Assembly (NCBI RefSeq): GCF_009914335.1
Contig: NZ_CP043925.1
Span: 3,472,001 to 3,536,000 of the forward strand
Reading direction: 5' to 3'
DNA from: Proteus columbae
GTDB taxonomy: Bacteria; Pseudomonadota; Gammaproteobacteria; Enterobacterales; Enterobacteriaceae
DNA length: 64,000 nt
Below are positions 1-8,714 of the stretch, in pieces; positions within the stretch are counted from its first letter, which is position 1, and each line of letters begins with the position of its first letter. A program made the position numbers and the translations under genes. The notes under the pieces were generated by a model. That model worked only from the letters and a program-made list of their open reading frames with translations, had not been told where the DNA came from and ran no database searches.

Positions 1-723
1 AAAACTTTTTGCTCCACCACCTAATGTGACATCAGCGCGAGTCACTAATAATTGCTCAGAGATAGAACCTCTACCGCCATTTTCCAATGCGTTTGTTGAG
101 CATTTCTCTAAGGTTTCAACAGGGCCATAGCATTTGCGTCCTGTTACATGCGAGAACAGAGCCGCAGGTGTTGCATCTTGAATTTCAGAGGTTGTCACGT
201 TCCCTGTCGCCTTTCCATTGGCTTTTGCTAATTCCAAAATAGTTTGGTGATCCTTACCAAACACATCAATCCCTAATGCACCATTATAGGTTTTCACACC
301 CGAAGCCCATGCTGTCGCAGAAGCGGCAGAGTCTGTTACATAATTAGGTTTTTGGGTTTTTCTGTCTAAAGCGTAGTGTGTGTATTGACCCGTAATAGGT
401 AAGGCATCGATACCTTTAAAGAAACCACCCGCACCTTCGGCATAGTTACGTGCAACGGTGATTTCAGAATCCCCCATACCATCACCAATAAAGAGGATTA
501 CATTTTTCGCTTGGTTATTATTTAAAGCTGCTTTTAATGTCTCAGTTTGATCTTGAGTCATACGGCGAGCACCGCCAAATTCCGTGATATTACCTTTTGC
601 TGCACGATCTTGAGCTAAAATGGCATCAGCAGCAACGGGAGCAGCAAAAGAAGAGAAACTCGCGCCAGCTAATAGCGTTGTTACAATAACGGATAAAATA
701 GAACGTTGGTAACGATGAGACAT
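1..723 (-). CDS. phoA: Alkaline phosphatase PhoA (5' part; gene runs off the window)
   Basis: Periplasmic alkaline phosphatase that releases phosphate from phosphomonoesters under phosphate starvation. The 241 codons present read without a stop and carry a signal peptide ending near GASFSSFA, the metal-binding stretch [10 protein letters not shown], and the nucleophile motif [11 protein letters not shown] containing the catalytic serine. The C-terminal half lies outside the window. The ATG at 721-723 is the natural start, placed directly before the signal peptide. A Pho box lies about 110 bases upstream, so PhoB control is likely. Identification rests on strong resemblance to enterobacterial PhoA. 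Confidence 0.96.
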   Translation of the reverse strand, partial: MSHRYQRSILSVIVTTLLAGASFSSFAAPVAADAILAQDRAAKGNITEFGGARRMTQDQTETLKAALNNNQAKNVILFIGDGMGDSEITVARNYAEGAGGFFKGIDALPITGQYTHYALDRKTQKPNYVTDSAASATAWASGVKTYNGALGIDVFGKDHQTILELAKANGKATGNVTTSEIQDATPAALFSHVTGRKCYGPVETLEKCSTNALENGGRGSISEQLLVTRADVTLGGGAKSF

Positions 724-829
724 AGCTTTTTCCTTGCACTCTAAAGTAAAAAAACAGGGTTAATGTTTTAAGTCAGGAAAAGCTTACGGCAGTTAAATGA
801 CAGAGAAATGAAGAGTAAACGCGATTTTG

Positions 830-858
830 ATGACAGCTTTATGACAGGTTGGTGACAA
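830..858 (-). promoter_or_regulatory. Pho box (PhoB binding site) for phoA
   Basis: Read on the minus strand, two CTGTCAT-type heptamers are separated by an AT-rich tetramer (CTGTCATAAAGCTGTCAT, 830-847), followed on the far side by a third related TTGTCAC unit at 852-858, all with 11-base periodicity. This matches the known PhoB consensus closely and sits upstream of phoA in the right orientation. Confidence 0.88.
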
Positions 859-861
859 ATC

Positions 862-898
862 AGAAGCTTATGCCGTTTATCATCACTCATAAGCTTCT
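862..898 (-). terminator. Inverted repeat between the Fes-like gene and phoA, possible terminator
   Basis: Perfect 11-base arms AGAAGCTTATG (862-872) and CATAAGCTTCT (888-898) with a 15-base loop, just past the stop of the Fes-like gene. No T-run follows on the minus strand, so it may be a processing or stability hairpin rather than an intrinsic terminator. Confidence 0.4.
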
Positions 899-911
899 GT
901 CATTATCAATA

Positions 912-2471
912 TTAATGTTCTTTAGTTAATGCTTTCGCACCGAGATATAGCGTTTCACACCAAGAGATATAATCATGCCCACTTGCCATTTCTAGCGATT
1001 GAACTGGGTAACCTTTTTGTTCTAAAACCAGTTTAAGATGGCGATTATTATTTAAAATCCCCCCTTTATCACCACGGTTTTCAAATAACCCAGCCTCTAA
1101 GAAAAACTGTAATGGTTTTTTATCTGCTTGCTCAAATTGTCGAATAAGCCATTCAGGCTCTTCATTTTCAGGCGCCCACCAATAAGAGCCTGACATACTC
1201 AGCACTTTACCAAAGCGATCAGGACGATTAAATGCCACCCATGAAGACGCTAATCCTCCATAACTCGAACCCGCCACAATGGTTTCTTCTCCTGATACGT
1301 GAATACCTTTCTCTTTTTCTAACCAAACAAAGAGTTCATCTGCCAAGAAACGGTAAAAATCAGGATTTGGTGGTAACTCAACACTACGACGATCACTATC
1401 AATACTATCAACAAATAAGATCATCATCGGTGCCAATTTCCCTTCTTCGATCTGTTTATCAAAAAACCGATCAATACCATATTGGCGACGATAAGTTTGA
1501 CCATCAAATAACACTAAGAGTCGAGGTACTTCCATTTTTTTAGCAGGCTGGTAAAGCGCTATTTCACGATCGTTATTTAAGATCTGACTGTGAAAACGCA
1601 CAATTTCTGTGTTGCCTTTCATTTTTCTATCAAGAATATCAGGCAATTGGCATTCACGTTGACTATCTAACGATAATAAAGAAAAGTGATTATAAATATC
1701 CTCAGATTTGCTTGGTGAATCTTGAGAATTCAGCGGATCTGCCTGTGCTGTGGTTAAAATAGCGCGACGCTGTTCGAATGGCTCTGCATTTTCAATGATA
1801 GGCACATCAGGTGCTAATTTATATTGCATTAATGTATCGTTAGGTACGATATAGCTACGATACCAAATATCACTATTGGCTAAATGGGTTAATGGATCAT
1901 GATTACCATCGGGTGATCCCAATAATAAGACATTCTTTTTTGCACCTTGCCATAAAAAAGTCACTAACTTTTTATCCTTATCATAAGGCTCAATAAGGGG
2001 TGCACCTTCGTGACGTACTTGTTGCCAAAATGCCTGAATATTTTGTTGATTCAATTGATGAGCAAGTATTTGTAAACGAGGGCTAATAGGTGCAATTCCC
2101 GCATCTTTATCTAAAGGCTGATAAGGCTGTGTTATCAGTGTGAATTGCCACGGTTTTCCCACCTCACCTTGTGCAATTAATTGATAACTCGTAGTTTCAG
2201 GTAATAAAAAGCGTACTTTTTGTTGCCCATCCGCAGGAACATCTTTTAATAAGCTACGGATATGTGTGCCATTTTGGGTTTCTAATCGTAGATTTTGTAC
2301 CCCTTTCACATTCAGTTCGGCATAACGTTGACTCTCTAAATACGTGGTAAAACACAGCGCATTGTTGTTATCAAACTGACCTGTTATTTCTTTGCCTTCA
2401 GTTACGGTTAAGCAATTGGAAAAACTAGGGAAAGATGCCATTAATGCACATATCATCAGAGGAATTCTCAC
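912..2471 (-). CDS. Periplasmic enterochelin esterase-like alpha/beta hydrolase (Fes/IroE family)
   Basis: Likely hydrolyses ferric catecholate siderophores or related esters. The protein (519 residues from the chosen start) has a hydrophobic export signal, an N-terminal beta-rich region as in Fes, and a C-terminal esterase domain with nucleophile elbow AGSSYGG and a late histidine in SGHDYISW. The start is set at the GTG at 2471: the alternative TTG at 2507 has no ribosome site, while GAGAA precedes the GTG, and this places the signal sequence at the very N-terminus. Two Fur-box-like sites lie upstream, so iron repression is expected. E. coli Fes is cytoplasmic; the signal here suggests a periplasmic enzyme closer to IroE in location. 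The precise substrate is not shown by the sequence. Confidence 0.8.
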   Translation of the reverse strand: MRIPLMICALMASFPSFSNCLTVTEGKEITGQFDNNNALCFTTYLESQRYAELNVKGVQNLRLETQNGTHIRSLLKDVPADGQQKVRFLLPETTSYQLIAQGEVGKPWQFTLITQPYQPLDKDAGIAPISPRLQILAHQLNQQNIQAFWQQVRHEGAPLIEPYDKDKKLVTFLWQGAKKNVLLLGSPDGNHDPLTHLANSDIWYRSYIVPNDTLMQYKLAPDVPIIENAEPFEQRRAILTTAQADPLNSQDSPSKSEDIYNHFSLLSLDSQRECQLPDILDRKMKGNTEIVRFHSQILNNDREIALYQPAKKMEVPRLLVLFDGQTYRRQYGIDRFFDKQIEEGKLAPMMILFVDSIDSDRRSVELPPNPDFYRFLADELFVWLEKEKGIHVSGEETIVAGSSYGGLASSWVAFNRPDRFGKVLSMSGSYWWAPENEEPEWLIRQFEQADKKPLQFFLEAGLFENRGDKGGILNNNRHLKLVLEQKGYPVQSLEMASGHDYISWCETLYLGAKALTKEH

Positions 2472-2511
2472 TTTATTATTCTCGTTATAAACTATTGTGA
2501 GAAACAATAGT

Positions 2512-2530
2512 AATGATAATTGTTATCAAT
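2512..2530 (-). promoter_or_regulatory. Fur box upstream of the Fes-like gene
   Basis: The 19-mer AATGATAATTGTTATCAAT is a near-perfect 7-1-7 inverted repeat (TGATAAT-T-GTTATCA), the classic Fur pattern. It lies 40 bases before the GTG start, overlapping where the promoter is expected. Confidence 0.8.
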
Positions 2531-2586
2531 TCAATAAAAATTAAGTGTGTACAAATTTATAATAAATTTGATACCCCAGCGAAAAA

Positions 2587-2605
2587 TAATAAAATAATCA
2601 TTATC
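2587..2605. promoter_or_regulatory. Second Fur-box-like site in the divergent intergenic region
   Basis: TAATAAAATAATCATTATC matches the 19-base Fur consensus at 14 positions, with a perfect right half. It lies between the divergent Fes-like gene and the toxin-antitoxin pair and could act on either or both. Confidence 0.5.
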
Positions 2606-2702
2606 ACTCCCTATGTGATAGCAAGATAAAGTCAATAATTATAGGAGTTCGCTATTTATGTCTATCTTGCATATGAATAGCAATTAAATGAAGGTAATTA
2701 TT

Positions 2703-2972
2703 ATGTCTATAACGATGTCGCAAAAACTAGCTCGAGAAGGACTTGGTAATCCAGAATTATTTCAAGGTGGTGTTTATATTACAAAAAATGGTCAAGCGGA
2801 GCTTTTTGTACAAACAGCCGAAGAAAGACAACTGGAGTTACAAGAAAGAGAAAAAGAGCGTCAATCAAATGCTCTATTGAAATTGGTAATGATAGCGAAA
2901 GAAGATATAGCAAATGAGCAAGTTATGTCTCCTGAAGATGTCAAAAGAAAACTACGTGGATCTCGAACTTAA
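2703..2972 (+). CDS. Putative type II antitoxin, partner of the RelE/ParE-like toxin
   Basis: Small charged protein (89 residues from this start) with a helical, Glu/Arg-rich middle (QLELQEREKERQ), located eight bases before a RelE/ParE-like toxin gene. The position, size and tandem arrangement are those of an antitoxin; the family itself is only loosely recognisable (Phd/YefM-like N-terminus GGVYITKNGQAELFVQT). ATG 2703 is preferred because AAGG at 2691-2694 sits 8 bases upstream; an in-frame ATG at 2688 directly follows the stop of a nine-codon leader ORF and could be used by translational coupling. Antitoxins normally repress their own operon; an inverted repeat (2621-2630/2661-2670) upstream is a candidate operator. 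Confidence 0.65.
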   Translation: MSITMSQKLAREGLGNPELFQGGVYITKNGQAELFVQTAEERQLELQEREKERQSNALLKLVMIAKEDIANEQVMSPEDVKRKLRGSRT

Positions 2973-2986
2973 TATTAGAAGTGCTT

Positions 2987-3337
2987 TTGAAAAAAACTGT
3001 AAACATTAGAGTATCAGAGACGGCTCTATGGTCATTAAAAGATGCGGAATCATTTAAACTCAGTTGCACCAATAACAGTGAAACCGCTGCTGTATTTATA
3101 GATCAACTTTTTGACTCAGCTATTGATGCTATTTCTCAAGATCCTACCCGTTATCGTTATAATGCAATGTTGGCAGATAAAGGGATCGCTATTCGTGAAC
3201 GTATTGATGTAAACAGTCAGTTTCGTTGTTTATATGAATTCAATGAAGAAAATAATACGGTCAATATATTACTTTTTATAAGTAAAAAACAAGATATTGA
3301 AGGAATGCTTTATCGTTGTTTAATAGTGAAAAAATGA
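2987..3337 (+). CDS. Putative RelE/ParE superfamily toxin
   Basis: About 116 residues with the compact alpha/beta pattern of RelE/ParE toxins: an N-terminal strand, two helices with FIDQLFDSAIDAISQDPTRY, then strands with IRERIDVNSQFRCLYEF and the terminal VNILLFISKKQD. Such toxins either cleave mRNA on the ribosome (RelE) or poison gyrase (ParE); the sequence alone does not decide. The TTG at 2987 is chosen because AGAAG ends five bases before it; a GTG at 2981 is the alternative. It is co-transcribed with the preceding antitoxin candidate. Fur-like sites upstream make iron-linked expression possible but unproven. Confidence 0.7.
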   Translation: MKKTVNIRVSETALWSLKDAESFKLSCTNNSETAAVFIDQLFDSAIDAISQDPTRYRYNAMLADKGIAIRERIDVNSQFRCLYEFNEENNTVNILLFISKKQDIEGMLYRCLIVKK

Positions 3338-3420
3338 TGAAAAATGATAAAAATCTCCTCAATCATTTTTGTTATTGAGGAGACTTTCTTTCTAAGTTAA
3401 TTAACGTTAAAACGCTCCCA

Positions 3421-4560
3421 TCAACGCTCTTCTAGCGGATAGCTGCGGAAACTCCATAATCCTAGCGCTTTTAAACCGTCACGATAAATGCCCTGTATAT
3501 CTGATTTGCTGGCTTTTTGTAATTCAGCTAATGGCTTATCAGGAGCTACAACCGTTAAGTAAGAAATGTCACTTGGGCCACTTTGCCAACTTGCGATAGT
3601 GAAAATAGCATCAGCACGACGAACATGGCTACCAGAGCTAATAATTACGGCCGTTTTAATACGATGTTTGGTTAAAGCATAACGGCTAAATAATGCATTT
3701 TCGACAGTTGTACGCGCATAGTTCTCTTGGAAAATACGTTCTGGTGCAATCCCATTTTTCACCAGCCAATCTGCCATTAACTTACCTTCAGTTTGGTGCG
3801 CTTTAGGTACACCTCCTGTCACAACAATCATTGCTTCTGGCAATTGCTTAGCTACTTCTAAAGTTTTATTTAAGCGCTCAATTAAAATCTTATTCATAGT
3901 GCCATCAGGATTTAACGCATAACCCAATGTCACAATCGCATTATTATCTTTGGTTTTTTTCAGTTTCGCTAAATCAGCAGGCGTTAATTTATCGCTTAAC
4001 GGCATTTTGCTAACGCGATCAATTTGTGCAAAGAAACGACTAATTTCTTCTGCTTTTGCTGGATTTAATGATTTCAATTTATTGAAATACGCTTCACTCT
4101 CTTTATCTTTACCTTCAAAACGAGTCCATGAAGTAACATAAATTAGCGCATCAATATCATCAGGAGCCGCTTCTAAAATCTGTTTATAAATCGTAATTGC
4201 GCGAGAAACATCATTGTTATAGATATAAGCACTAGCGGTACTAAATAATAAATCGAGGCGATAAGGCTCTAACTTATAAGCTTGTTGCAGTTTTTGCGCC
4301 ACAATTTCCATATTTGATGGCAGTTTTCCCGTAAAGCCAGCATCAGAGACACGCGCTGGTGACTTAAAAGCATCTAATGCATCTTGGATCAAACTATCAA
4401 CCGTTTGGCGCTGAGAGACATACTGTTGATAGCTATTATCTGGTTGATGAACTTTTTGGTAAGCCAATGCATTTGATGAGACGGTAAAACCTAAAGCAGC
4501 GATCGCCAACGAAATGACTGTTTTCTTGATATGAAGTGAAACACGGGAAGGTTGCGCCAT
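3421..4560 (-). CDS. Exported TPR-DUF218 protein (ElyC/SanA/YdcF family)
   Basis: The 379-residue protein starts with a signal peptide (about residues 1-33, ending SSNALA), followed by an alpha-helical tetratricopeptide-like region (about 85-165, with spaced repeats such as AITIYKQILEAAPDDIDALIYV) and a C-terminal DUF218 domain (about 200-360) with the family signatures VVTGGVP, EGKLMADWLVKNGI, ARTTVENALFS and VIISSGSHVRRA. Related E. coli proteins SanA and ElyC act in envelope integrity, and YdcF binds S-adenosylmethionine; the reaction of this one is unknown. It stands alone, with a long spacer on its 5' side, so it is probably monocistronic. Family assignment is firm, function is not. Confidence 0.8.
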   Translation of the reverse strand: MAQPSRVSLHIKKTVISLAIAALGFTVSSNALAYQKVHQPDNSYQQYVSQRQTVDSLIQDALDAFKSPARVSDAGFTGKLPSNMEIVAQKLQQAYKLEPYRLDLLFSTASAYIYNNDVSRAITIYKQILEAAPDDIDALIYVTSWTRFEGKDKESEAYFNKLKSLNPAKAEEISRFFAQIDRVSKMPLSDKLTPADLAKLKKTKDNNAIVTLGYALNPDGTMNKILIERLNKTLEVAKQLPEAMIVVTGGVPKAHQTEGKLMADWLVKNGIAPERIFQENYARTTVENALFSRYALTKHRIKTAVIISSGSHVRRADAIFTIASWQSGPSDISYLTVVAPDKPLAELQKASKSDIQGIYRDGLKALGLWSFRSYPLEER

Positions 4561-4906
4561 TATCTTGTCCTTTTACGAAAAATAGTCTGCTTCTTCACCT
4601 GAGCGAATGAAGATAGAGAGTGTGACTCCCCACACCTAATGGCAAAAGAAATACACACTGATAAATCTATACCTGCTATCTATAATAGAGATCCCTGCAT
4701 TAATTTTCAGTAATCTTTTTCACCTTATTGAAAAAAATAGCATTATTACGTAGATAGCTTATTTGACAGATTTTTTTATGTATTTTTATCTTTTGGTAAG
4801 TGATTTTGTTCTGATAGGTCATCAGTGATAAAGAATACAAACGATCTATTCTTTAGAGGGAAGAGAGAAGTTTAAAATTGAGTAATTATTTTTTATTCTT
4901 CAATTT
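4561..4906. other. Intergenic region between the DUF218 gene and nadR
   Basis: No coding sequence is supported here. It should hold the promoter of the minus-strand DUF218 gene. On the plus strand a TTGACA (4763-4768) followed after 18 bases by TATCTT could be a promoter reading toward the hairpin at 4907-4930, which leaves room for a short RNA of about 140 bases (weak evidence). Confidence 0.3.
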
Positions 4907-4930
4907 AAAAACGCCACTAATGGCGTTTTT
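4907..4930 (-). terminator. Intrinsic terminator after nadR
   Basis: AAAAACGCCA and TGGCGTTTTT form a 10-base stem around a CTAA loop, with T-runs on both strands. It lies 11 bases past the nadR stop and can act in both directions. Confidence 0.85.
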
Positions 4931-4940
4931 AATCTTTATA

Positions 4941-6185
4941 CTATTCAATATGCTTTGATTGCATCATCAATAATTCTCTCACTAATTCAACGCAACTTAA
5001 GAAGCGTTCGTCATAATCAGGGGAATTAACTTTAATATATTCAATATTATTTTTATCGAGCATTTCCATCAGTAAGGTTTGGAAATAACGTCTCTCTTTA
5101 TCACTGCCTAAACTACGCAAGCCATCTGCTACCCACGGCGTATTGTTTTCTAGCAAGATAACCAAATCAAAACGGTATTCATCAATCAGCGCTTGAACAA
5201 AGGGATGCTCTTTACCTTCATAACGTAAACAAAATGCTTGTGTGGTGACAAAATCCGTATCAACAAACGCCACTTTATTTGCATATTTAACAGCAAAATC
5301 AATATATTGAGCATGTCCTAATGCAATTTTATCGTAGTCGGAATATTGTAAGGCCATTTCATCCCCACCAAGGTGAGAAAACACATAATCACGACCATAT
5401 TCCCATGCGCTGGTTGTATTGAAAATATTGGCAAGCTTATTCACTAACGTGGATTTTCCGCTGGATTCACCTCCTAAAATCGCTACTGTGCGCACAAAGA
5501 AGGGTTTTACTTCCGTTGGAATATATTCCCAATATTTAAATGGTGCTTGGCGAATTTGACTGCCACTGATATTCATAAATGAACGTTCAGGATCAATCAA
5601 AACCGTTTCAATCCCCAAGAAAGCATTATATTGATCCGCATCTTCTCGTTCGCTGGTATAGATAAAATCAGGGGTTATCTGCTTTTCTCGCAAAAACATT
5701 TTGATCCCTTCACTCCACATTTCCCAGCCATGGGGTTGTGGCTCTATACCGTGCTCGTCAAACTCATGAATACGAATATTTTTTTGATATTTAAAGGTTT
5801 GTAATAACCAACGCAATCTATCACTCACCGTTGGCTGTTGTGACATTGCACTGTTGATAAATAGATTTTTATCACGAGGCTCGTCATAACATAAAATGAC
5901 ATGTAATTCATCCACTTGGCTACAAGCACGTTGAATTAAATAAATATGCCCCGTATGAAGCGGATAAAACTTACCAAAAATAACACCAATTGTTTTCTTT
6001 TTTACGGGATATTCTAACCCTAAAAATTGGTGTAAAGCCGACATCTTTTGAGCGCTGGGACTTTTGATTTTATTATTAATCAATTGGCTAAGATAGCCTT
6101 TTGTCATATCACTTTCATCAGCAACTTGTTGTAAAGTATAACCATTTTTTCTGATAGCCTGTTTGATATAATCAAAAGGTCCCAT
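4941..6185 (-). CDS. nadR: NadR: NAD repressor, NMN adenylyltransferase and ribosylnicotinamide kinase
   Basis: Trifunctional regulator of NAD metabolism. Residues 1-60 form a Cro-like helix-turn-helix (YTLQQVADESDMTKGYLSQL); residues 66-230 hold the NMN adenylyltransferase domain with the nucleotidyltransferase motif GKFYPLHTGH at 71-80; residues 231-414 hold the ribosylnicotinamide kinase with Walker A GGESSGKST at 238-246. The 414-residue length is typical. It follows radA by 11 bases, as in the conserved serB-radA-nadR order of enterobacteria, so it is probably co-transcribed, and it ends in a strong terminator. Confidence 0.97.
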   Translation of the reverse strand: MGPFDYIKQAIRKNGYTLQQVADESDMTKGYLSQLINNKIKSPSAQKMSALHQFLGLEYPVKKKTIGVIFGKFYPLHTGHIYLIQRACSQVDELHVILCYDEPRDKNLFINSAMSQQPTVSDRLRWLLQTFKYQKNIRIHEFDEHGIEPQPHGWEMWSEGIKMFLREKQITPDFIYTSEREDADQYNAFLGIETVLIDPERSFMNISGSQIRQAPFKYWEYIPTEVKPFFVRTVAILGGESSGKSTLVNKLANIFNTTSAWEYGRDYVFSHLGGDEMALQYSDYDKIALGHAQYIDFAVKYANKVAFVDTDFVTTQAFCLRYEGKEHPFVQALIDEYRFDLVILLENNTPWVADGLRSLGSDKERRYFQTLLMEMLDKNNIEYIKVNSPDYDERFLSCVELVRELLMMQSKHIE

Positions 6186-6196
6186 ATTTCACTCCT

Positions 6197-7588
6197 TTAG
6201 AAGTCTTCTAAATCATCGAGGACAGATAACGCATCTGACAGCTTTTTCACACCATACACTTTCATATCAGGGGGATTTTTTTTCGGCATATTCGCACTAG
6301 GTACAATCGCTCGTTTAAATCCATGTTTTGCTGCTTCTGCAATACGCTCTTGCCCGCTAGGGACTGGTCGAATTTCACCTGCAAGTCCGACTTCGCCAAA
6401 TATCACTAAATCACGAGGTAAAGGACGATTACGAAAACTGGATACTAATGATAATAACAAGGCTAAATCTGCACTGGTTTCTGTGACTTTTACCCCACCA
6501 ACCACATTGACAAAGACATCTTGATCAGACATCTGCAATCCACCATGACGATGTAATACAGCAAGCAAAATAGCTAATCTATTTTGCTCTAATCCCACTG
6601 CAACACGGCGAGGATTGGACAACATAGAGTGGTCAACTAAGGCTTGTATCTCCACCAGCAAAGGTCTTGTACCTTCCCACACGACCATGACAGAGCTACC
6701 TGATGTGATTTCATCACCTCGACTTAAAAAGATAGCAGATGGATTGCTCACTTCTCGTAATCCTTGCTCTGTCATCGCAAAAACGCCTAACTCATTAACG
6801 GCGCCGAAACGGTTTTTATGACTGCGTAAGGTACGAAAACGAGAATCCGTTTCACCATCTAGCATCACAGAACAGTCAATACAGTGTTCTAATACTTTAG
6901 GCCCTGCCAATGTGCCATCTTTTGTCACATGACCCACCATGATAATGGCAACATCATTGGTTTTAGCAAAACGAGTTAGATAAGCAGCGGTTTCTCGCAC
7001 TTGAGCAACACTACCCGGTGAAGATTGAATATCTGCCATATGCATCACTTGAATAGAGTCAATCACCATTAATTTAGGTTGTTCTTGTGAGGCAATTAAA
7101 CAAATTTGCTCAATGCTAGTTTCTGACAACATATTTAGCTCTGCTGTCGGTAAACCTAATCGATGTGCACGCATAGCTACCTGTTGGAGTGACTCTTCAC
7201 CTGTAACATATAGCGTTTTCATTTCCGTTGCTAAACGACACATGGTTTGTAGCAATAAGGTACTCTTACCCGCGCCCGGGCTTCCCCCGATTAAAATGGC
7301 ACTTCCAGGGACTACACCACCACCTAATACGCGATCAAACTCTTTAAAGCCCGTTGAGAAACGCGGTAAGGCTTCAAGGCTAATTTCAGAGAGCTTTTGA
7401 ACTCGGCTAACGCCTTTTGCATCACCCGCAAATCCACTAAAGCGCTCATTACGGGAAGAAGGGGCGGCAGCAAGGCGCACTTCTGTAATTGTATTCCACG
7501 CATGACAAGCAGAGCATTGCCCTTGCCAACGAGGATAATCTGCACCACATTCATTACATACAAAGGCTCTTTTTGCTGCTTTTGCCAC
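6197..7588 (-). CDS. radA: RadA/Sms, DNA branch-migration and repair ATPase
   Basis: RecA-like helicase that processes recombination intermediates. The 463-residue protein has an N-terminal C4 zinc finger (CNECG...CSACH, residues 11-29), Walker A GGSPGAGKST (101-110), the RadA-specific KNRFG motif (258-262) and a C-terminal Lon-protease-like domain (VNVVGGVKVTETSADLALLLS onward in family alignments). All motifs are intact and length is normal. It lies between serB and nadR on the same strand with 38- and 11-base gaps, consistent with one transcript. Confidence 0.97.
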   Translation of the reverse strand: MAKAAKRAFVCNECGADYPRWQGQCSACHAWNTITEVRLAAAPSSRNERFSGFAGDAKGVSRVQKLSEISLEALPRFSTGFKEFDRVLGGGVVPGSAILIGGSPGAGKSTLLLQTMCRLATEMKTLYVTGEESLQQVAMRAHRLGLPTAELNMLSETSIEQICLIASQEQPKLMVIDSIQVMHMADIQSSPGSVAQVRETAAYLTRFAKTNDVAIIMVGHVTKDGTLAGPKVLEHCIDCSVMLDGETDSRFRTLRSHKNRFGAVNELGVFAMTEQGLREVSNPSAIFLSRGDEITSGSSVMVVWEGTRPLLVEIQALVDHSMLSNPRRVAVGLEQNRLAILLAVLHRHGGLQMSDQDVFVNVVGGVKVTETSADLALLLSLVSSFRNRPLPRDLVIFGEVGLAGEIRPVPSGQERIAEAAKHGFKRAIVPSANMPKKNPPDMKVYGVKKLSDALSVLDDLEDF

Positions 7589-7626
7589 ACTTCTCTCCCA
7601 ACAATAACAATTTTAGAAAAACGCGC

Positions 7627-8604
7627 TTAACGCTCTTCGTGTTTTAGACCACCACTTAAAACGCACAATACACCCATTAGGTCGGCGTGACGAATAGCGA
7701 CTTTTGCTTGAGCATACACTTTAGGTTTTGCATGATAAGCAATACCAAGCCCTGCTTTTCTCAACATTTTAAGATCGTTTGCCCCATCACCAATGGCAAT
7801 GGTTTGCTCCATTGGGATCTCTAAATCTTTCGCTAAACGCGCTAACACTTGTGCTTTGTACTTCGCATCAACAATCGTGCCTTTGACTTTACCTGTCAAC
7901 TTGCCATCTTTAATTTCAAGATGATTAGCAACAGCAGACACTAAGCGTAATTTTTGTTTTAAATTATCCGCAAAATAAGTAAAGCCACCTGACGCAATAG
8001 CAATATGCCAATCCATCGCCTGAAGTTTACGCACTAAGCTGGTTAATCCTGGCATAAGAGGCAAATCATCCATCACTTTTTGCAAAATAGATGCATCCGC
8101 GCCTTTCAGTTCAGCAACACGCAACTTTAAGCTTTCACTAAAATCCATTTCCCCTTGCATGGCACGTTCTGTTATCTCTGCAACTTTATCGCCCACGCCA
8201 GCAAGTTTGGCTATTTCGTCAATACATTCAATTTGAATCGCCGTTGAATCCATATCCATCACTAAAAGTCCCGGAGAACGTAAGCGAGGAATTTCACCTA
8301 GAGGAACGACATCTAGGCCACATTCATCAGATAAACGGCGAATTCGACGAGTTAGACTACCTGCGATACGTACCACTTGGTAATCGTCAATGCGCCATGA
8401 AGAAACCACCACGATTGCCACGCCTAATTTATGTTGGAACTCACTTATTCTTTTCTTATCAAGTTCACGTCCATAAAGTAACCATCCGCTATCACCCGCA
8501 CGATAATCCAGTGGCATCACTTCTTCACCACTAAGTGATAACGGCAGACCTGGCCATTTACGGATCTCATCCGGTAAATAGCAATAGGTCAGACTATTTG
8601 ACAT
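7627..8604 (-). CDS. serB: Phosphoserine phosphatase SerB
   Basis: Last step of serine biosynthesis, dephosphorylating O-phospho-L-serine. The 325-residue protein has an N-terminal ACT-like region (about 1-105) and a HAD phosphatase domain with DMDST at 117-121 (nucleophile and acid/base aspartates), SGGFTYF and the late GDGANDLKML metal-binding motif. ATG 8604 is chosen because AGGAG precedes it by eight bases; the longer TTG-initiated reading has no ribosome site. The divergent ytjB gene and the downstream radA-nadR order match E. coli. Confidence 0.96.
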   Translation of the reverse strand: MSNSLTYCYLPDEIRKWPGLPLSLSGEEVMPLDYRAGDSGWLLYGRELDKKRISEFQHKLGVAIVVVSSWRIDDYQVVRIAGSLTRRIRRLSDECGLDVVPLGEIPRLRSPGLLVMDMDSTAIQIECIDEIAKLAGVGDKVAEITERAMQGEMDFSESLKLRVAELKGADASILQKVMDDLPLMPGLTSLVRKLQAMDWHIAIASGGFTYFADNLKQKLRLVSAVANHLEIKDGKLTGKVKGTIVDAKYKAQVLARLAKDLEIPMEQTIAIGDGANDLKMLRKAGLGIAYHAKPKVYAQAKVAIRHADLMGVLCVLSGGLKHEER

Positions 8605-8714
8605 ACTTATTCTCCTGTTTTTCCCCTGCCTGAACAAAATAATCGTTATTCAGCCTATTCTATCTCTGGCTCATCTGGCAACATGCACATACTTGCTTAC
8701 GCAAAAGGATGAAC

